Origin: Magnetococcales bacterium
GTDB lineage: Bacteria > Pseudomonadota > Magnetococcia > Magnetococcales > Magnetaquicoccaceae
Length of the DNA: 64,000 nt
Assembly (NCBI GenBank): GCA_015231755.1
Contig: JADGAZ010000002.1
Coordinates: 1-64,000 of the forward strand
Reading direction: 5' to 3'
Below, one piece after another: positions 54,217-63,175 of this stretch (its first letter is position 1; every line of letters starts with the position of its first letter). Under the pieces are notes generated by a model. It was not told the DNA's origin and made no database searches. It worked only from the letters and a program-made list of their open reading frames with translations. A program made the translations under genes and the position numbers.

Positions 54217-55059
54217 ATGCGTGATTCCACCCCCCCCCTTTCCAATCCTCCCATTCTCCTGGACGAACGCTCCCGCCGGTTGCGCCTGCTGGTGTTGCGG
54301 GCCATGGAACAAGGCGGTCGGGGCCATCCCGGCCCGGCCCTCTCCCTGATCGAAATCCTGCGGGTGCTCTACGACGACATTCTGCGTTACCGTCCCGATC
54401 AGCCGCAGTGGCCGGAGCGGGACCGCTGCATTTTAAGCAAGGGTCACGGCTGTCTGGCCCTTTACGCCCTGCTGGCCGACAAGGGATTCTTTCCCGTGGA
54501 AGCCCTGGACACCTTCTGCCGTTTCGACTCCTTTTTGGGGGGACATCCGGAACGGGGCAAAATTCCGGGGGTGGAGGCCTCCACCGGTTCTTTGGGACAT
54601 GGTCTGTCCATCGGCGTGGGTCAGGCGCTGGCGGCCCGGTTGCAGGGACGCTCCCACCGGGTGGTGGTGGTCATGGGGGATGGGGAGATCAACGAAGGCT
54701 CGGTGTGGGAGGCGGCCATGACCGCGGCCAAACACCGGCTCGACGCCCTGACCGCCGTGGTGGATTACAACAAGATGCAATCCTACGGCCCGACGCGCGA
54801 GGTGCTGGATCTGGAACCCCTGACCGACAAATGGCGCGCCTTTGGTTTCACCACCCGGGAGGTGGATGGACACGATGTCGCCGCCTTGCGCACCACCTTG
54901 TCCACGCCCCCCGAACCCGGACGGCCCACGGCCATCATTGCCCACACGGTCAAGGGCAAAGGCATTCCGGAAGCCGAACACAATCCGGAATGGCATCATA
55001 AATCCCGCATTCCCGCGGCGCTGTTTTCCGCCATGCGGCAGGCACTGGAGACCCCCTAA
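54217..55059 (+). CDS. Transketolase-like N-terminal subunit
   Basis: This 280-residue thiamine-diphosphate-binding half has GGRGHPGPALSLIEILRVLY, RDRCILSKGHGCLALYALLA, GGHPERGKIPGVEASTGSLG followed by HGLSIGVGQA, and the cofactor motif VVMGDGEINEGSVWEAAMTA with VVDYNKMQ. Its partner subunit starts two bases after the stop. Split transketolases in polysaccharide clusters transfer two-carbon units onto unusual sugars, distinct from the central-metabolism enzyme (family knowledge, applied by inference). No full-length transketolase is in the window. Confidence 0.9.
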   Translation: MRDSTPPLSNPPILLDERSRRLRLLVLRAMEQGGRGHPGPALSLIEILRVLYDDILRYRPDQPQWPERDRCILSKGHGCLALYALLADKGFFPVEALDTFCRFDSFLGGHPERGKIPGVEASTGSLGHGLSIGVGQALAARLQGRSHRVVVVMGDGEINEGSVWEAAMTAAKHRLDALTAVVDYNKMQSYGPTREVLDLEPLTDKWRAFGFTTREVDGHDVAALRTTLSTPPEPGRPTAIIAHTVKGKGIPEAEHNPEWHHKSRIPAALFSAMRQALETP

Positions 55060-55060
55060 G

Positions 55061-56005
55061 ATGCGCAAAAGCTCTCTCGACGCGGTGTTCCGGCTCGCGC
55101 AGCAAGACGAACGGGTGATCTTTCTGGGGTCCGACCTGGGGGTCGGCACGCTGCAAGCCTTTCGGGACGCCTTCCCGGAACGGTTTTTCATGGAGGGAAT
55201 CGCCGAACAAAACCTGATCGGCATGGCGGCGGGACTGGCCATGGAGGGGTTCATTCCCTATGTCAACACCATTGCCAGTTTCCTCACCCGGCGCTGTCTG
55301 GAGCAGATCACCATCGATTTATGCCTGCACCATCTGCCGGTGCGGCTGATCGGCAATGGTGGTGGTCTGGTCTACGCCCCTTTGGGGCCGACCCATCTGG
55401 CCACAGACGATCTGGCCTTGATGCGCGCCCAGCCCCACATGACCGTACTCGCCCCCTGCGACGCCATCCAGATGCGCGCCTGCATGGCCCAGACCCTGCA
55501 CCATCCCGGCCCGATCTACATCCGTCTGGCCAAGGGGGGGGACCGGGTGGTCTTTCCGGAAGAGATGCCGGTGACCCTGGGCCAGGGGATCACCTTGCGC
55601 CCGGGAGACCAGGCGCTCCTGATCACCACCGGGGTGATGGCGCAACGGGCTTTGGAGGCCGCCTTGATCCTGGAACACCACCACATCTCCTGCGGCGTGG
55701 TGCATCTGCACACGGTCAAGCCCCTGGACGACACCCTGATCTTCAACGCGGCCCGGACCTTTCCCCTGCTGGTCACCCTGGAAGAACACTCCTTAGTGGG
55801 CGGTCTGGGGTCGGCGGTGGCGGAACGGCTGGCGGATCAGGGACCCTATCCCGGTCCGCGCCTGTTGCGGCTGGGACTGCCGGACTCTTTCCCCCACCAC
55901 TACGGCTCGCAAGAGGCCCATCTGGCGGCGTTGGGCCTGGATCCGGAAGCCATCGCCCGACGGGTCGCCCTGACCCTGGACACCCTGACCAGGAGTCAAC
56001 CATGA
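55061..56005 (+). CDS. Transketolase-like C-terminal subunit
   Basis: This is a 314-residue protein from the ATG at 55061, one base after the preceding stop codon ends; a longer frame from 54842 is only read-through of another frame. It has the pyrimidine-binding domain with FMEGIAEQNLIGMAAGLAME (catalytic Glu in GIAEQN), LIGNGGGLVYAPLGPTHLAT and the C-terminal domain VTLEEHSLVGGLGSAVAERL. It joins the N-terminal subunit to make the active site. The stop overlaps the start of the second radical SAM gene. Confidence 0.9.
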   Translation: MRKSSLDAVFRLAQQDERVIFLGSDLGVGTLQAFRDAFPERFFMEGIAEQNLIGMAAGLAMEGFIPYVNTIASFLTRRCLEQITIDLCLHHLPVRLIGNGGGLVYAPLGPTHLATDDLALMRAQPHMTVLAPCDAIQMRACMAQTLHHPGPIYIRLAKGGDRVVFPEEMPVTLGQGITLRPGDQALLITTGVMAQRALEAALILEHHHISCGVVHLHTVKPLDDTLIFNAARTFPLLVTLEEHSLVGGLGSAVAERLADQGPYPGPRLLRLGLPDSFPHHYGSQEAHLAALGLDPEAIARRVALTLDTLTRSQP

Positions 56006-57066
56006 GCATCTTGTACAGCAGTTTGAAATTCTTGCGTTTCCAGGAACATCTGGCCGCCGTGAAGGAACGGCGTGTGGTGGCTCCGGTCCATCTGCGCATC
56101 AAGCCCACCAACCGCTGCAACCACAACTGCTGGTACTGCGCCTACAAGGTGGACAACCTCGCCTTAGGCGAGGAGATGGTGGAATCCGACACCATTCCAC
56201 CGGAGAAAATGTTCGCGCTGGTGGAAGAGTTCATCACCCTGGGGGTCAAGGCGATCACCTTTTCCGGCGGGGGGGAACCTCTGCTTTACAAGCCACTGCC
56301 CGAAGTGGTGGAACGGCTGGCCGCCGGGGGCATCCGGGTGGCCACCCTCACCAACGGCGCCAATCTCAAGGGGCGCATGGCCGATGCCCTGGCCCGGCAC
56401 GCCACCTGGGTGCGCATCTCCATGGACGGCTGGGACGACGCCAGTTACGCCAAGGCCCGGGGACTCAAAGGGGATCCCTTCACCCAACTGCTGAACAACA
56501 TCGCCGCCTTCACGGCCCAAGACACCCGCTGTGTGCTGGGGGTGAGTTTCATCGTCACGGAAGAAAACCATATCCATCTGCCCCAGGTGTGCGCCCTGCT
56601 CAAGGAGGCCGGAGCCAATCATGTCAAGCTGTCCGGCGTGGTGGTGGCCAACGACGGCGCTGGCAACAACCGCTATCACGCCGATTTCTCCCATCAGGTC
56701 AAAGAGCGGATCCGTGCGGCCCAGACCCTGAACGACCACCGTTTCACCATCATCAACCACTACCATGAACTGGAAGAGCGGTTCGACAAGGACTATACTT
56801 TCTGTCCATTCTTGTCGTTTCTCACGGTGATCGGCGCGGATTGTCAGGTCTACACCTGTCAGGACAAGGCCTACCGCGCCAGCGGACGCCTCGGCTCCAT
56901 CCGGGAACGCACCTTTACCGACTTCTGGTTTTCCGAGGAGAACCGCCAGCGGCTGTTCGGCCTGAATCCCGCGCAAGAGTGCGGCCACCATTGCGTGGCC
57001 CATGGCAAGAATCTGGCGATTCTGGATTATCTGTCCATCGACCCGGAGCACGGGTTGTTCGTCTAA
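56002..57066 (+). CDS. Second radical SAM enzyme with C-terminal auxiliary cysteines
   Basis: This 354-residue protein starts at the ATG at 56002 (ATGA overlap with the transketolase gene). The triad CNHNCWYC near residue 38 is in IKPTNRCNHNCWYCAYK, and TFSGGGEPLLYKPLPEVV is the SAM-binding segment. Further cysteines occur at YTFCPFLSF, GADCQVYTCQDK and ECGHHCVAH, typical of an auxiliary cluster domain. It resembles the radical SAM protein at 50691 along its length, so the two are probably paralogues acting on related intermediates. The substrate is unknown. Confidence 0.87.
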   Translation: MSILYSSLKFLRFQEHLAAVKERRVVAPVHLRIKPTNRCNHNCWYCAYKVDNLALGEEMVESDTIPPEKMFALVEEFITLGVKAITFSGGGEPLLYKPLPEVVERLAAGGIRVATLTNGANLKGRMADALARHATWVRISMDGWDDASYAKARGLKGDPFTQLLNNIAAFTAQDTRCVLGVSFIVTEENHIHLPQVCALLKEAGANHVKLSGVVVANDGAGNNRYHADFSHQVKERIRAAQTLNDHRFTIINHYHELEERFDKDYTFCPFLSFLTVIGADCQVYTCQDKAYRASGRLGSIRERTFTDFWFSEENRQRLFGLNPAQECGHHCVAHGKNLAILDYLSIDPEHGLFV

Positions 57067-57115
57067 CAAAAAACGGGTCATCAACCCCAAAGCTTGTGGA
57101 GCGTCAACGTCAACC

Positions 57116-57778
57116 GTGGCCATTCAAAATTTCATCACCCCGCTGCACACCCGCGCCCAAAGGGATTATGTGGCGCGGGTGGTGGAACACGACAAGGCCG
57201 CATGCGCCACCATCGCCAAACAGTGGGGCGCGGAGTACTGGGACGGTCCCCGCCAATATGGCTATGGGGGCTACCGCTACGATGGCCGCTGGCTGCCGGT
57301 GGCCCAACGCATGGCCGCCCACTACGGCCTCACCCCGGAAAGCCGGGTGCTGGATGTGGGATGCGGCAAGGGTTATCTGTTGTATGAATTCACCCGCGCC
57401 GTGCCCGGCATCACCGTGGCCGGGCTGGATCTCTCGTCCTACGCCCTCACACACGCCAAGCCGGAACTCAAACCCCATCTGACCCTGGGCAACGCCACGG
57501 CCCTGCCCTATGCGGATCACAGCTTCGATCTGGTCTACTCCATCACCACCTTGCACAATCTCTACGCCCCCCAGCTCGATCAATCCCTGCGGGAGATGCA
57601 GCGGGTGGGCAAGGGACACAAGCTGATCGTGGTGGAGTCCTACCGCAACGAACGGGAAAAGGCCAATCTGCTCTACTGGCAATTGACCTGCGAAAGCTTC
57701 TTCACCCCGGAAGAGTGGCAATGGTGGTTCGACCGGTGCGGTTATGACGGCGACGCCGAATTCATCTATTTCGAGTAG
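57116..57778 (+). CDS. Class I SAM-dependent methyltransferase
   Basis: This 220-residue protein starts at a GTG at 57116; the frame is open farther upstream inside the preceding gene, but the sequence there is not protein-like. Motif I is RVLDVGCGKGYLLYEFTRA, motif II is VAGLDLSSYAL, and later motifs are GNATALPYADHSFDLVYSIT and LREMQRVGKGHKLIVVESYR. The N-terminal YWDGPRQYGYGGYRYDGRW is reminiscent of methyltransferases found in LPS and sugar clusters. It follows the second radical SAM gene and precedes an RmlD-like gene by three bases, so it likely methylates the same glycan intermediate (inference). Confidence 0.85.
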   Translation: MAIQNFITPLHTRAQRDYVARVVEHDKAACATIAKQWGAEYWDGPRQYGYGGYRYDGRWLPVAQRMAAHYGLTPESRVLDVGCGKGYLLYEFTRAVPGITVAGLDLSSYALTHAKPELKPHLTLGNATALPYADHSFDLVYSITTLHNLYAPQLDQSLREMQRVGKGHKLIVVESYRNEREKANLLYWQLTCESFFTPEEWQWWFDRCGYDGDAEFIYFE

Positions 57779-57781
57779 ATC

Positions 57782-58699
57782 ATGTCCAAAAAGATTCTGA
57801 TTGTCGGCGGTTCGGGTTACATCGGACGCCAACTGTTCGCCCGGCTGGGCAGAGACCGGGCCGTGGCCACCCATCACACCCACCCGTTTCCCGGCAGCGT
57901 GGCCTTCGATCCGCTCACCACCCAGCCCGAAAGCTGGCTGACCGCCCATGGTCCTTTTTCCACCGCCATTCTCCTGATGGGGGCCACCCGGGTGGATGCC
58001 TGCTCGAAAGACCCCGCCGGCACGGACCCCATCAACCGCGACGCGGTGCAATCCGTGATCCGGGCCTGTCTGAAGCTGGGCATTCATCCCCTGTTCACCT
58101 CCTCGGACGTGGTGTTCGACGGTCACAAAGGCCATTACGCCGAATCCGACCCGCCGGCTCCCCTGCTCCAGTATGGCCGCCAGAAACACCACATCGAACA
58201 ATTCCTGCACGCCACCAACGCGCCCCACACCCTGATCCGCCTGCCCAAGGTCTACGACAGCGATCCGCAAGGATCCTCCCTGCTGGCCAACTGGTGGCAG
58301 GCCATCCAACGCCGCGAACCCATCCGCAGCGCCGCGGACCGGATTTTCTCCCCGGTGCATGTGGCAGATGTGGTCGAAGGCCTGATCACCCTCACACAAT
58401 CCGGCCAAAGCGGCACCTGGCATCTGGGGGGACCGGTGGCGGTGTCGATGGCCGGGCTGTTCGGGCTGTTCGCCGCGGGGCTGCGAAAGGCCGACGCTTC
58501 CATTCCGGCTCCGGACCACACGGTGTGCGGCATCAACGATCTGGGATTCCGGGAGCGCTGGCCCTTGGACATCTCCTTGAATTCCACCCGCTGGATCCAG
58601 ACCACCGGCATCGCCCCCCAGACACCGGACGCGGTGGTGGATGCGTTTATCGCACGCTTGAGATTGCCTTTTGAGAGCCAATGCGGTAAATCTGCCTGA
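57782..58699 (+). CDS. RmlD-like NAD(P)-dependent sugar reductase/epimerase
   Basis: This is a 305-residue extended SDR with the Rossmann motif KKILIVGGSGYIGRQLFARL, FTSSDVVFDGHKGHYAESDP, the catalytic Tyr-x3-Lys in QYGRQKHHIEQFL, and the RmlD-type ending TWHLGGPVAVSMAGL with GFRERWPLDISLNSTRW. RmlD proteins reduce dTDP-4-keto sugars. No rmlA, rmlB or rmlC lies near, so the substrate may be another keto sugar made by this cluster. It ends the run of modification genes before the chain-length protein. Confidence 0.82.
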   Translation: MSKKILIVGGSGYIGRQLFARLGRDRAVATHHTHPFPGSVAFDPLTTQPESWLTAHGPFSTAILLMGATRVDACSKDPAGTDPINRDAVQSVIRACLKLGIHPLFTSSDVVFDGHKGHYAESDPPAPLLQYGRQKHHIEQFLHATNAPHTLIRLPKVYDSDPQGSSLLANWWQAIQRREPIRSAADRIFSPVHVADVVEGLITLTQSGQSGTWHLGGPVAVSMAGLFGLFAAGLRKADASIPAPDHTVCGINDLGFRERWPLDISLNSTRWIQTTGIAPQTPDAVVDAFIARLRLPFESQCGKSA

Positions 58700-58752
58700 T
58701 CGAAAATCCACGGATCCACATTCATCCTCGATTCACGCGGCGGCCCAACACC

Positions 58753-59670
58753 ATGACACCCATCCGACCATCCGCACCCCCTCTTCCCGCCGTGACCGCG
58801 CCCGCACAGCCCGAAGAGGTGAAACAGTTGACCCTGGATGACCTGTTCGGCAGACTCATGGAACAAAAATGGGTGGTGCTGGCGGTGACACTGATCTCCC
58901 TCACCTGCGCCGTGACCTACGCCATGATTACCCCCCGGCTCTACCAGTCCGACATCCTGCTGGAACCCTCCAGTGACGATGGAAGAAGAGGCGGAGGCGC
59001 CCTGGCGCAACTGGGTGGCTTGGCCGCCATGGCCGGGGTAAGCCTGGGATCCGGAGGCACCTCCAAGGATGCGGCCCTGGCCAAACTCAAATCCCGGATC
59101 TTCATCGGCGAATTCATCCAGGACGAAAATCTGCTGCCCGTGCTGTTCAACGAGCAGTGGGATGCGGCCAAAAAGGATTGGATGCCCTCAACCCCGCCCC
59201 CGAGCGTGTTCAAGGGGATCGTGCTGTTCAAGAAACAGGTACTCAAGATCACCGAGGAGAAACGCTCCGGACTGATCACCCTGTCCATCGAATGGACCGA
59301 TCGGGAACTGACCTCCAAATGGGCCAATCTGCTGGTGGAGCGGATCAACCGCCACCTGCGCCTGCTGGCCATCGAAGACGCCAAACGCAACATGGATTAT
59401 CTCAACAAGGAACTGGCCAAAACCACCATCGTGGAACTCAAGCAGGTGATCGCCTCCCTGCTGGAAGACCAGATCAAAAAAGTCATGATGGCCAATGGCC
59501 GTCCCGAATACGCCTTCAAGGTGCTGGATCCGGCGGTGGTGCCGGAACGGCCCGTCTGGCCCAAACGGACCCAGATCGCGCTGATCGGTGTCATTGGAGG
59601 TGGACTCCTGGGCATTCTGGTCGGGTTCATTCGCATCACCTTGCAACACCGCAAACGCATCGTCCTGTAA
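58753..59670 (+). CDS. wzz: Wzz/chain-length determinant family protein
   Basis: This 305-residue inner-membrane protein has two membrane helices, near residues 40-60 (VVLAVTLISLTCAVTYAMIT) and at the C-terminus (IALIGVIGGGLLGILVGFI). Between them lies a periplasmic coiled-coil region (AKRNMDYLNKELAKTTIVEL). The proline-rich PERPVWPKRT before the second helix is the Wzz signature. It sets the length of the surface polysaccharide made by the Wzy pathway. The Gly/Ala-rich loop near residues 75-100 is typical of the LPS-type subgroup. It marks the cluster as acting on an exported glycan. Confidence 0.87.
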   Translation: MTPIRPSAPPLPAVTAPAQPEEVKQLTLDDLFGRLMEQKWVVLAVTLISLTCAVTYAMITPRLYQSDILLEPSSDDGRRGGGALAQLGGLAAMAGVSLGSGGTSKDAALAKLKSRIFIGEFIQDENLLPVLFNEQWDAAKKDWMPSTPPPSVFKGIVLFKKQVLKITEEKRSGLITLSIEWTDRELTSKWANLLVERINRHLRLLAIEDAKRNMDYLNKELAKTTIVELKQVIASLLEDQIKKVMMANGRPEYAFKVLDPAVVPERPVWPKRTQIALIGVIGGGLLGILVGFIRITLQHRKRIVL

Positions 59671-59721
59671 TTCCCCATGCCACCCCGTTCCCATCCACCC
59701 GACCAACAAGGCCCACAGGTC

Positions 59722-61215
59722 ATGTTTCAAGATCGCGCCACCGTACAACAGACCCTGAATGCCGGTTTTCATGGCCAATCCGTGCTGGTGGCCGGTGATC
59801 TGATTCTGGACCGCTACATCTGGGGGGAGGTCTCCCGCATCTCCCCCGAAGCGCCAGTGCCGGTGGTCAAGATTCTCCGGGAGACCTCCCGGTGCGGAGG
59901 CGCGGCCCATGTGGCGGTCAATCTGGCCAATCTCGGGCTCACCCCCCGCATCTGCGGCTGGGTGGGAGAGGACGCGGACGGCGCCCTGCTGAAAAATCTG
60001 CTCCATCAGGCCGGAGTCACCACCGAAGCGATCCACGCCCTGCCCAACCGTCCCACCATCGCCAAGACCCGCATCATCGGCGGACGGCAACAGATGCTGC
60101 GTCTGGATCTGGAACAGACCGATCCGGTGGCCGAAGAGGTCTGGACCACTTTCGTCTCCCACGTCATGGAACAACTCCTCAAAGAACCCCGTCCCAAGGC
60201 GGTGATTCTATCGGACTACGGCAAGGGCACCCTGGCCGAACCGGTCTGTCAGGCGATCATCCAGGCGGCCCGCTCCATCGAGGTACCGGTGCTGGTGGAT
60301 CCCAAAGGGATGAATTACGACAAATACCGGGGCGCCACCACCCTCACCCCCAACCGCCGGGAACTGGCGGAAGCCATTCCCATGGGAATCGGCGACCTGG
60401 AACCCCTGCTGATCGCCGGAGAAACGTTGCGTCAACGCATCGAAGCCGATTTTCTGGCGGTCACCTTGAGCGAACTGGGCATCGCCTTGCTGGAAGGCCA
60501 TGGACCTCCGGTACGGATTCCCGCCACGGCCCGGGAGGTGTTCGATGTCTCCGGCGCCGGAGACGCGGTGATCGCCGTTCTGGCGGCGGGCATGACCGCC
60601 GGTTTTTCCCGGCTGGACGCCTTGCATCTGGCCAATCTGGCCGCCGGGGTGGTGGTGGGCAAGGTGGGCACCTCTCCCATCCATCGGGATGAACTGCTGG
60701 CGGCCCTCTCCTCCCACGAAGCCCTGGCCCAGGCCGACAAGATCTGTCTGCCGGAAATCGCCCTGTCGCGGGTCGAGGCGTGGCGGCAGAAAGGAGAACG
60801 GATCATCTTCACCAACGGCTGTTTCGATCTGCTGCACGCCGGACACGTCACCTATCTGGAAAAGGCCCGCAACCTGGGCAACCGCCTGATCGTGGGGTTG
60901 AACACCGACCGTTCGGTCCAGGCCATCAAAGGCCCGAGCCGTCCGGTGATCTATCAGGAGGATCGGGCCCGGGTGCTGGCGGCTTTGGCCTCGGTGGACA
61001 TGATCTTGCTGTTCGACGAACCCACCCCATTGGAACTGATCCATCTGCTGCGTCCGGACGTGATCGCCAAGGGAGCGGACTACACCGAAGAACAGGTGGT
61101 GGGAGGGGACGCGGTCAAATCCTGGGGAGGACGGGTGGCCTTGATTCCTCTGGAGCCGGGACGCAGCAGCAGCACCATTTTGCATCACATTCAATCCAGC
61201 AGGGGAGCGACCTGA
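59722..61215 (+). CDS. hldE: Bifunctional heptose-7-phosphate kinase/heptose-1-phosphate adenylyltransferase HldE
   Basis: This is a 497-residue protein from the ATG at 59722; an ATG at 59677 is possible. The N-terminal ribokinase-like domain has VLVAGDLILDRYIWGEVSRI, ETSRCGGAAHVAVNLANLG, VLVDPKGMNYDKYRGATTLT and VFDVSGAGDAVIAVLAAGMT. The C-terminal nucleotidyltransferase domain begins FTNGCFDLLHAGHVTYLEKA (HxGH) and includes ENGE-like EEQVVGGDAVKSWGG. It makes ADP-D,D-heptose for the LPS inner core. hldD follows three bases later. Confidence 0.95.
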   Translation: MFQDRATVQQTLNAGFHGQSVLVAGDLILDRYIWGEVSRISPEAPVPVVKILRETSRCGGAAHVAVNLANLGLTPRICGWVGEDADGALLKNLLHQAGVTTEAIHALPNRPTIAKTRIIGGRQQMLRLDLEQTDPVAEEVWTTFVSHVMEQLLKEPRPKAVILSDYGKGTLAEPVCQAIIQAARSIEVPVLVDPKGMNYDKYRGATTLTPNRRELAEAIPMGIGDLEPLLIAGETLRQRIEADFLAVTLSELGIALLEGHGPPVRIPATAREVFDVSGAGDAVIAVLAAGMTAGFSRLDALHLANLAAGVVVGKVGTSPIHRDELLAALSSHEALAQADKICLPEIALSRVEAWRQKGERIIFTNGCFDLLHAGHVTYLEKARNLGNRLIVGLNTDRSVQAIKGPSRPVIYQEDRARVLAALASVDMILLFDEPTPLELIHLLRPDVIAKGADYTEEQVVGGDAVKSWGGRVALIPLEPGRSSSTILHHIQSSRGAT

Positions 61216-61218
61216 AAG

Positions 61219-62172
61219 ATGTATATCGTGACCGGAGGCGCGGGATTCATCGGCGCCAATATCGTGGCCACCCTCAACCGCAGGGGCGACAGCAACATCT
61301 TGGTGGTCGATGACCTGAAACAGGGAGACAAATTCCTGAATCTGCGGGATCTGGAGATCGCCGACTACCTGGATCTGACCGAATTCCGCGAGCATCTGCG
61401 GGCCGGACGGTTCCGCAACGCCCGGGTGCGGGCCATTTTCCATCAGGGGGCCTGCTCCGACACCATGGAGTACGACGGTCGCTACATGATGGACAACAAT
61501 TTCACCTATTCCAAAGAGCTGTTCCATTTCGCCCTGGAACAGAACACCCCCTTCATCTACGCCTCCAGCGCCGCCACCTACGGAGCCTCCGTCACCTTCG
61601 CCGAACACCCGGACAACGAAAAACCCCTCAATGTCTACGGCTACTCCAAACTGCTGTTCGACCGCTATGTGCAACGGCTGATCCCCCGGACCACCACGGC
61701 CGTGGCCGGATTGCGTTATTTCAACGTCTACGGCCCCCGGGAAGACCACAAGGGACGCATGGCCTCCATGATCCACCAGATGCACCATCAACTCCTGACC
61801 CACGGCGTGGTCAAGCTGTTCACCGGCAGCGGCGGCTATGGGGACGGGGAACAACGACGGGACTTCGTGCATGTGGCCGACGCGGTCAAGGTGAATCTGT
61901 TTCTGGCGGACAGCGGCAACATCCAGGGAATCTTCAATGTGGGCACGGGCAAAAGCCGCAGCTTCAACGACGTGGCCCGGAGTCTGATCGACACCCTGGG
62001 ACAAGGCCGCATCGAATACGTGCCGATGCCCGACGTGCTGAAAACCAAATATCAAAACTTTACCGAAGCCGACATCACCCACCTGCGGGCCGTGGGTTAC
62101 GACGCCCCCTTCGACTCTTTGGAAGAAGGCATCCAGACCTTCGTGCGCGCCAAGGCGAGCGCCACCCCATGA
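61219..62172 (+). CDS. hldD: ADP-L-glycero-D-manno-heptose 6-epimerase
   Basis: This 317-residue extended SDR converts ADP-D,D-heptose to the L,D-epimer used by heptosyltransferases. It has MYIVTGGAGFIGANIVATLN, DDLKQGDKFLNLRDLEIADY, IFHQGACSDTMEYDGRYMMD, IYASSAATYG, the YGYSKLLFD catalytic pair and LRYFNVYGPREDHKGRMASM, all HldD signatures. It follows hldE and its stop overlaps the waaF start by four bases. Confidence 0.95.
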   Translation: MYIVTGGAGFIGANIVATLNRRGDSNILVVDDLKQGDKFLNLRDLEIADYLDLTEFREHLRAGRFRNARVRAIFHQGACSDTMEYDGRYMMDNNFTYSKELFHFALEQNTPFIYASSAATYGASVTFAEHPDNEKPLNVYGYSKLLFDRYVQRLIPRTTTAVAGLRYFNVYGPREDHKGRMASMIHQMHHQLLTHGVVKLFTGSGGYGDGEQRRDFVHVADAVKVNLFLADSGNIQGIFNVGTGKSRSFNDVARSLIDTLGQGRIEYVPMPDVLKTKYQNFTEADITHLRAVGYDAPFDSLEEGIQTFVRAKASATP

Positions 62173-63173
62173 ATTCCGACGGGGCGATCCTGGTGATCGG
62201 TCCCTCCTGGGTGGGGGACATGGTGATGGCGCAGGCGCTGTTCAAAACCCTGCAACAACATCACCCCCAAACCCCCATCGATCTGCTGGCCCCGGCCTGG
62301 ACCCTGCCCCTGGTCAGCCGCATGCCGGAAATCCGCCAGGGCATTCCCCTGCCCGCCGGACACGGGGAGTTGGCCCTGGGCACCCGCTTCCGACTGGGCA
62401 AAAGCCTGCGGGGACGCTACCGGCAGGCCATTTTGCTGCCCAACTCCCTCAAGTCCGCGCTGCTGCCCTGGTTTGCCGCCATTCCGGTGCGCACCGGTTT
62501 TTTGGGGGAGTGGCGCTGGGGGCTGCTCAACGACATCCGCCCGTTGGACAAAACCAAACTGAAACGCACCGTGGACCGCTTCGTGGCCCTGGGACTGCCG
62601 TCGGGCACCCCCTTTCCCGACTCCATCCCCCTGCCCGCCCTGGTGGCGACACCGCAAGCCGGAGCCGCCCTCCTTCAACAATACGACCCCTCGGGCCAGG
62701 GACCGCTGCTGGCTTTGTGCCCCGGCGCCGAATACGGTCCGGCCAAACGCTGGCCTGCGGGCCACTTCGCCGCCCTGGCCCAGACCCGCATCCGGGAAGG
62801 ATGGCGGGTGGTGGTGCTGGGCTCGGGCAAGGAACAAACCCTGGGGGATGAAATCCTCGCCGGACTCGGCCCCCACGCCCTCAATCTGGCGGGGAAAATC
62901 CCCCTGGAGCAGGCCGTGGATCTGCTGGCCCTGGCAGAGGCGGTGGTGACCAACGACTCCGGACTCATGCATGTGGCCGCCGCTCTGGATCGTCCCGGCG
63001 TGGCCATTTTCGGCTCTTCGGATCCGGGCCATACCCCGCCTCTGGGGGGACGGTTGCGGGTGGTCTCCCTGGGTCTGCCCTGCGCCCCCTGCTTCAAACG
63101 CCACTGCCCCGACGGCCCCAAGGCCCGCTGCCTGGAAGAGATCACGCCCCGGATGATCCTGGAGGCCTTGTAA
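62169..63173 (+). CDS. waaF: LPS heptosyltransferase II (WaaF-like)
   Basis: This 334-residue GT9-family glycosyltransferase starts at an ATG overlapping the hldD stop. It has LVIGPSWVGDMVMAQALFKT, AILLPNSLKSALLPWFAAIP, RTGFLGEWRWGLLNDIR, LALCPGAEYGPAKRWPAGHF, VTNDSGLMHVAAALDRPGVA and PCAPCFKRHCPDGPKA, which match WaaF (heptosyltransferase II) including the late cysteine cluster. It adds the second heptose to the Kdo-lipid A core at the inner membrane. Confidence 0.93.
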   Translation: MNSDGAILVIGPSWVGDMVMAQALFKTLQQHHPQTPIDLLAPAWTLPLVSRMPEIRQGIPLPAGHGELALGTRFRLGKSLRGRYRQAILLPNSLKSALLPWFAAIPVRTGFLGEWRWGLLNDIRPLDKTKLKRTVDRFVALGLPSGTPFPDSIPLPALVATPQAGAALLQQYDPSGQGPLLALCPGAEYGPAKRWPAGHFAALAQTRIREGWRVVVLGSGKEQTLGDEILAGLGPHALNLAGKIPLEQAVDLLALAEAVVTNDSGLMHVAAALDRPGVAIFGSSDPGHTPPLGGRLRVVSLGLPCAPCFKRHCPDGPKARCLEEITPRMILEAL

Positions 63174-63175
63174 CC

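Noticed and set aside
60208-62082. Minus-strand open frame of 624 codons opposite hldE/hldD
   Set aside because: Both genes on the plus strand are complete and recognisable; the opposite frame is a composition artefact.
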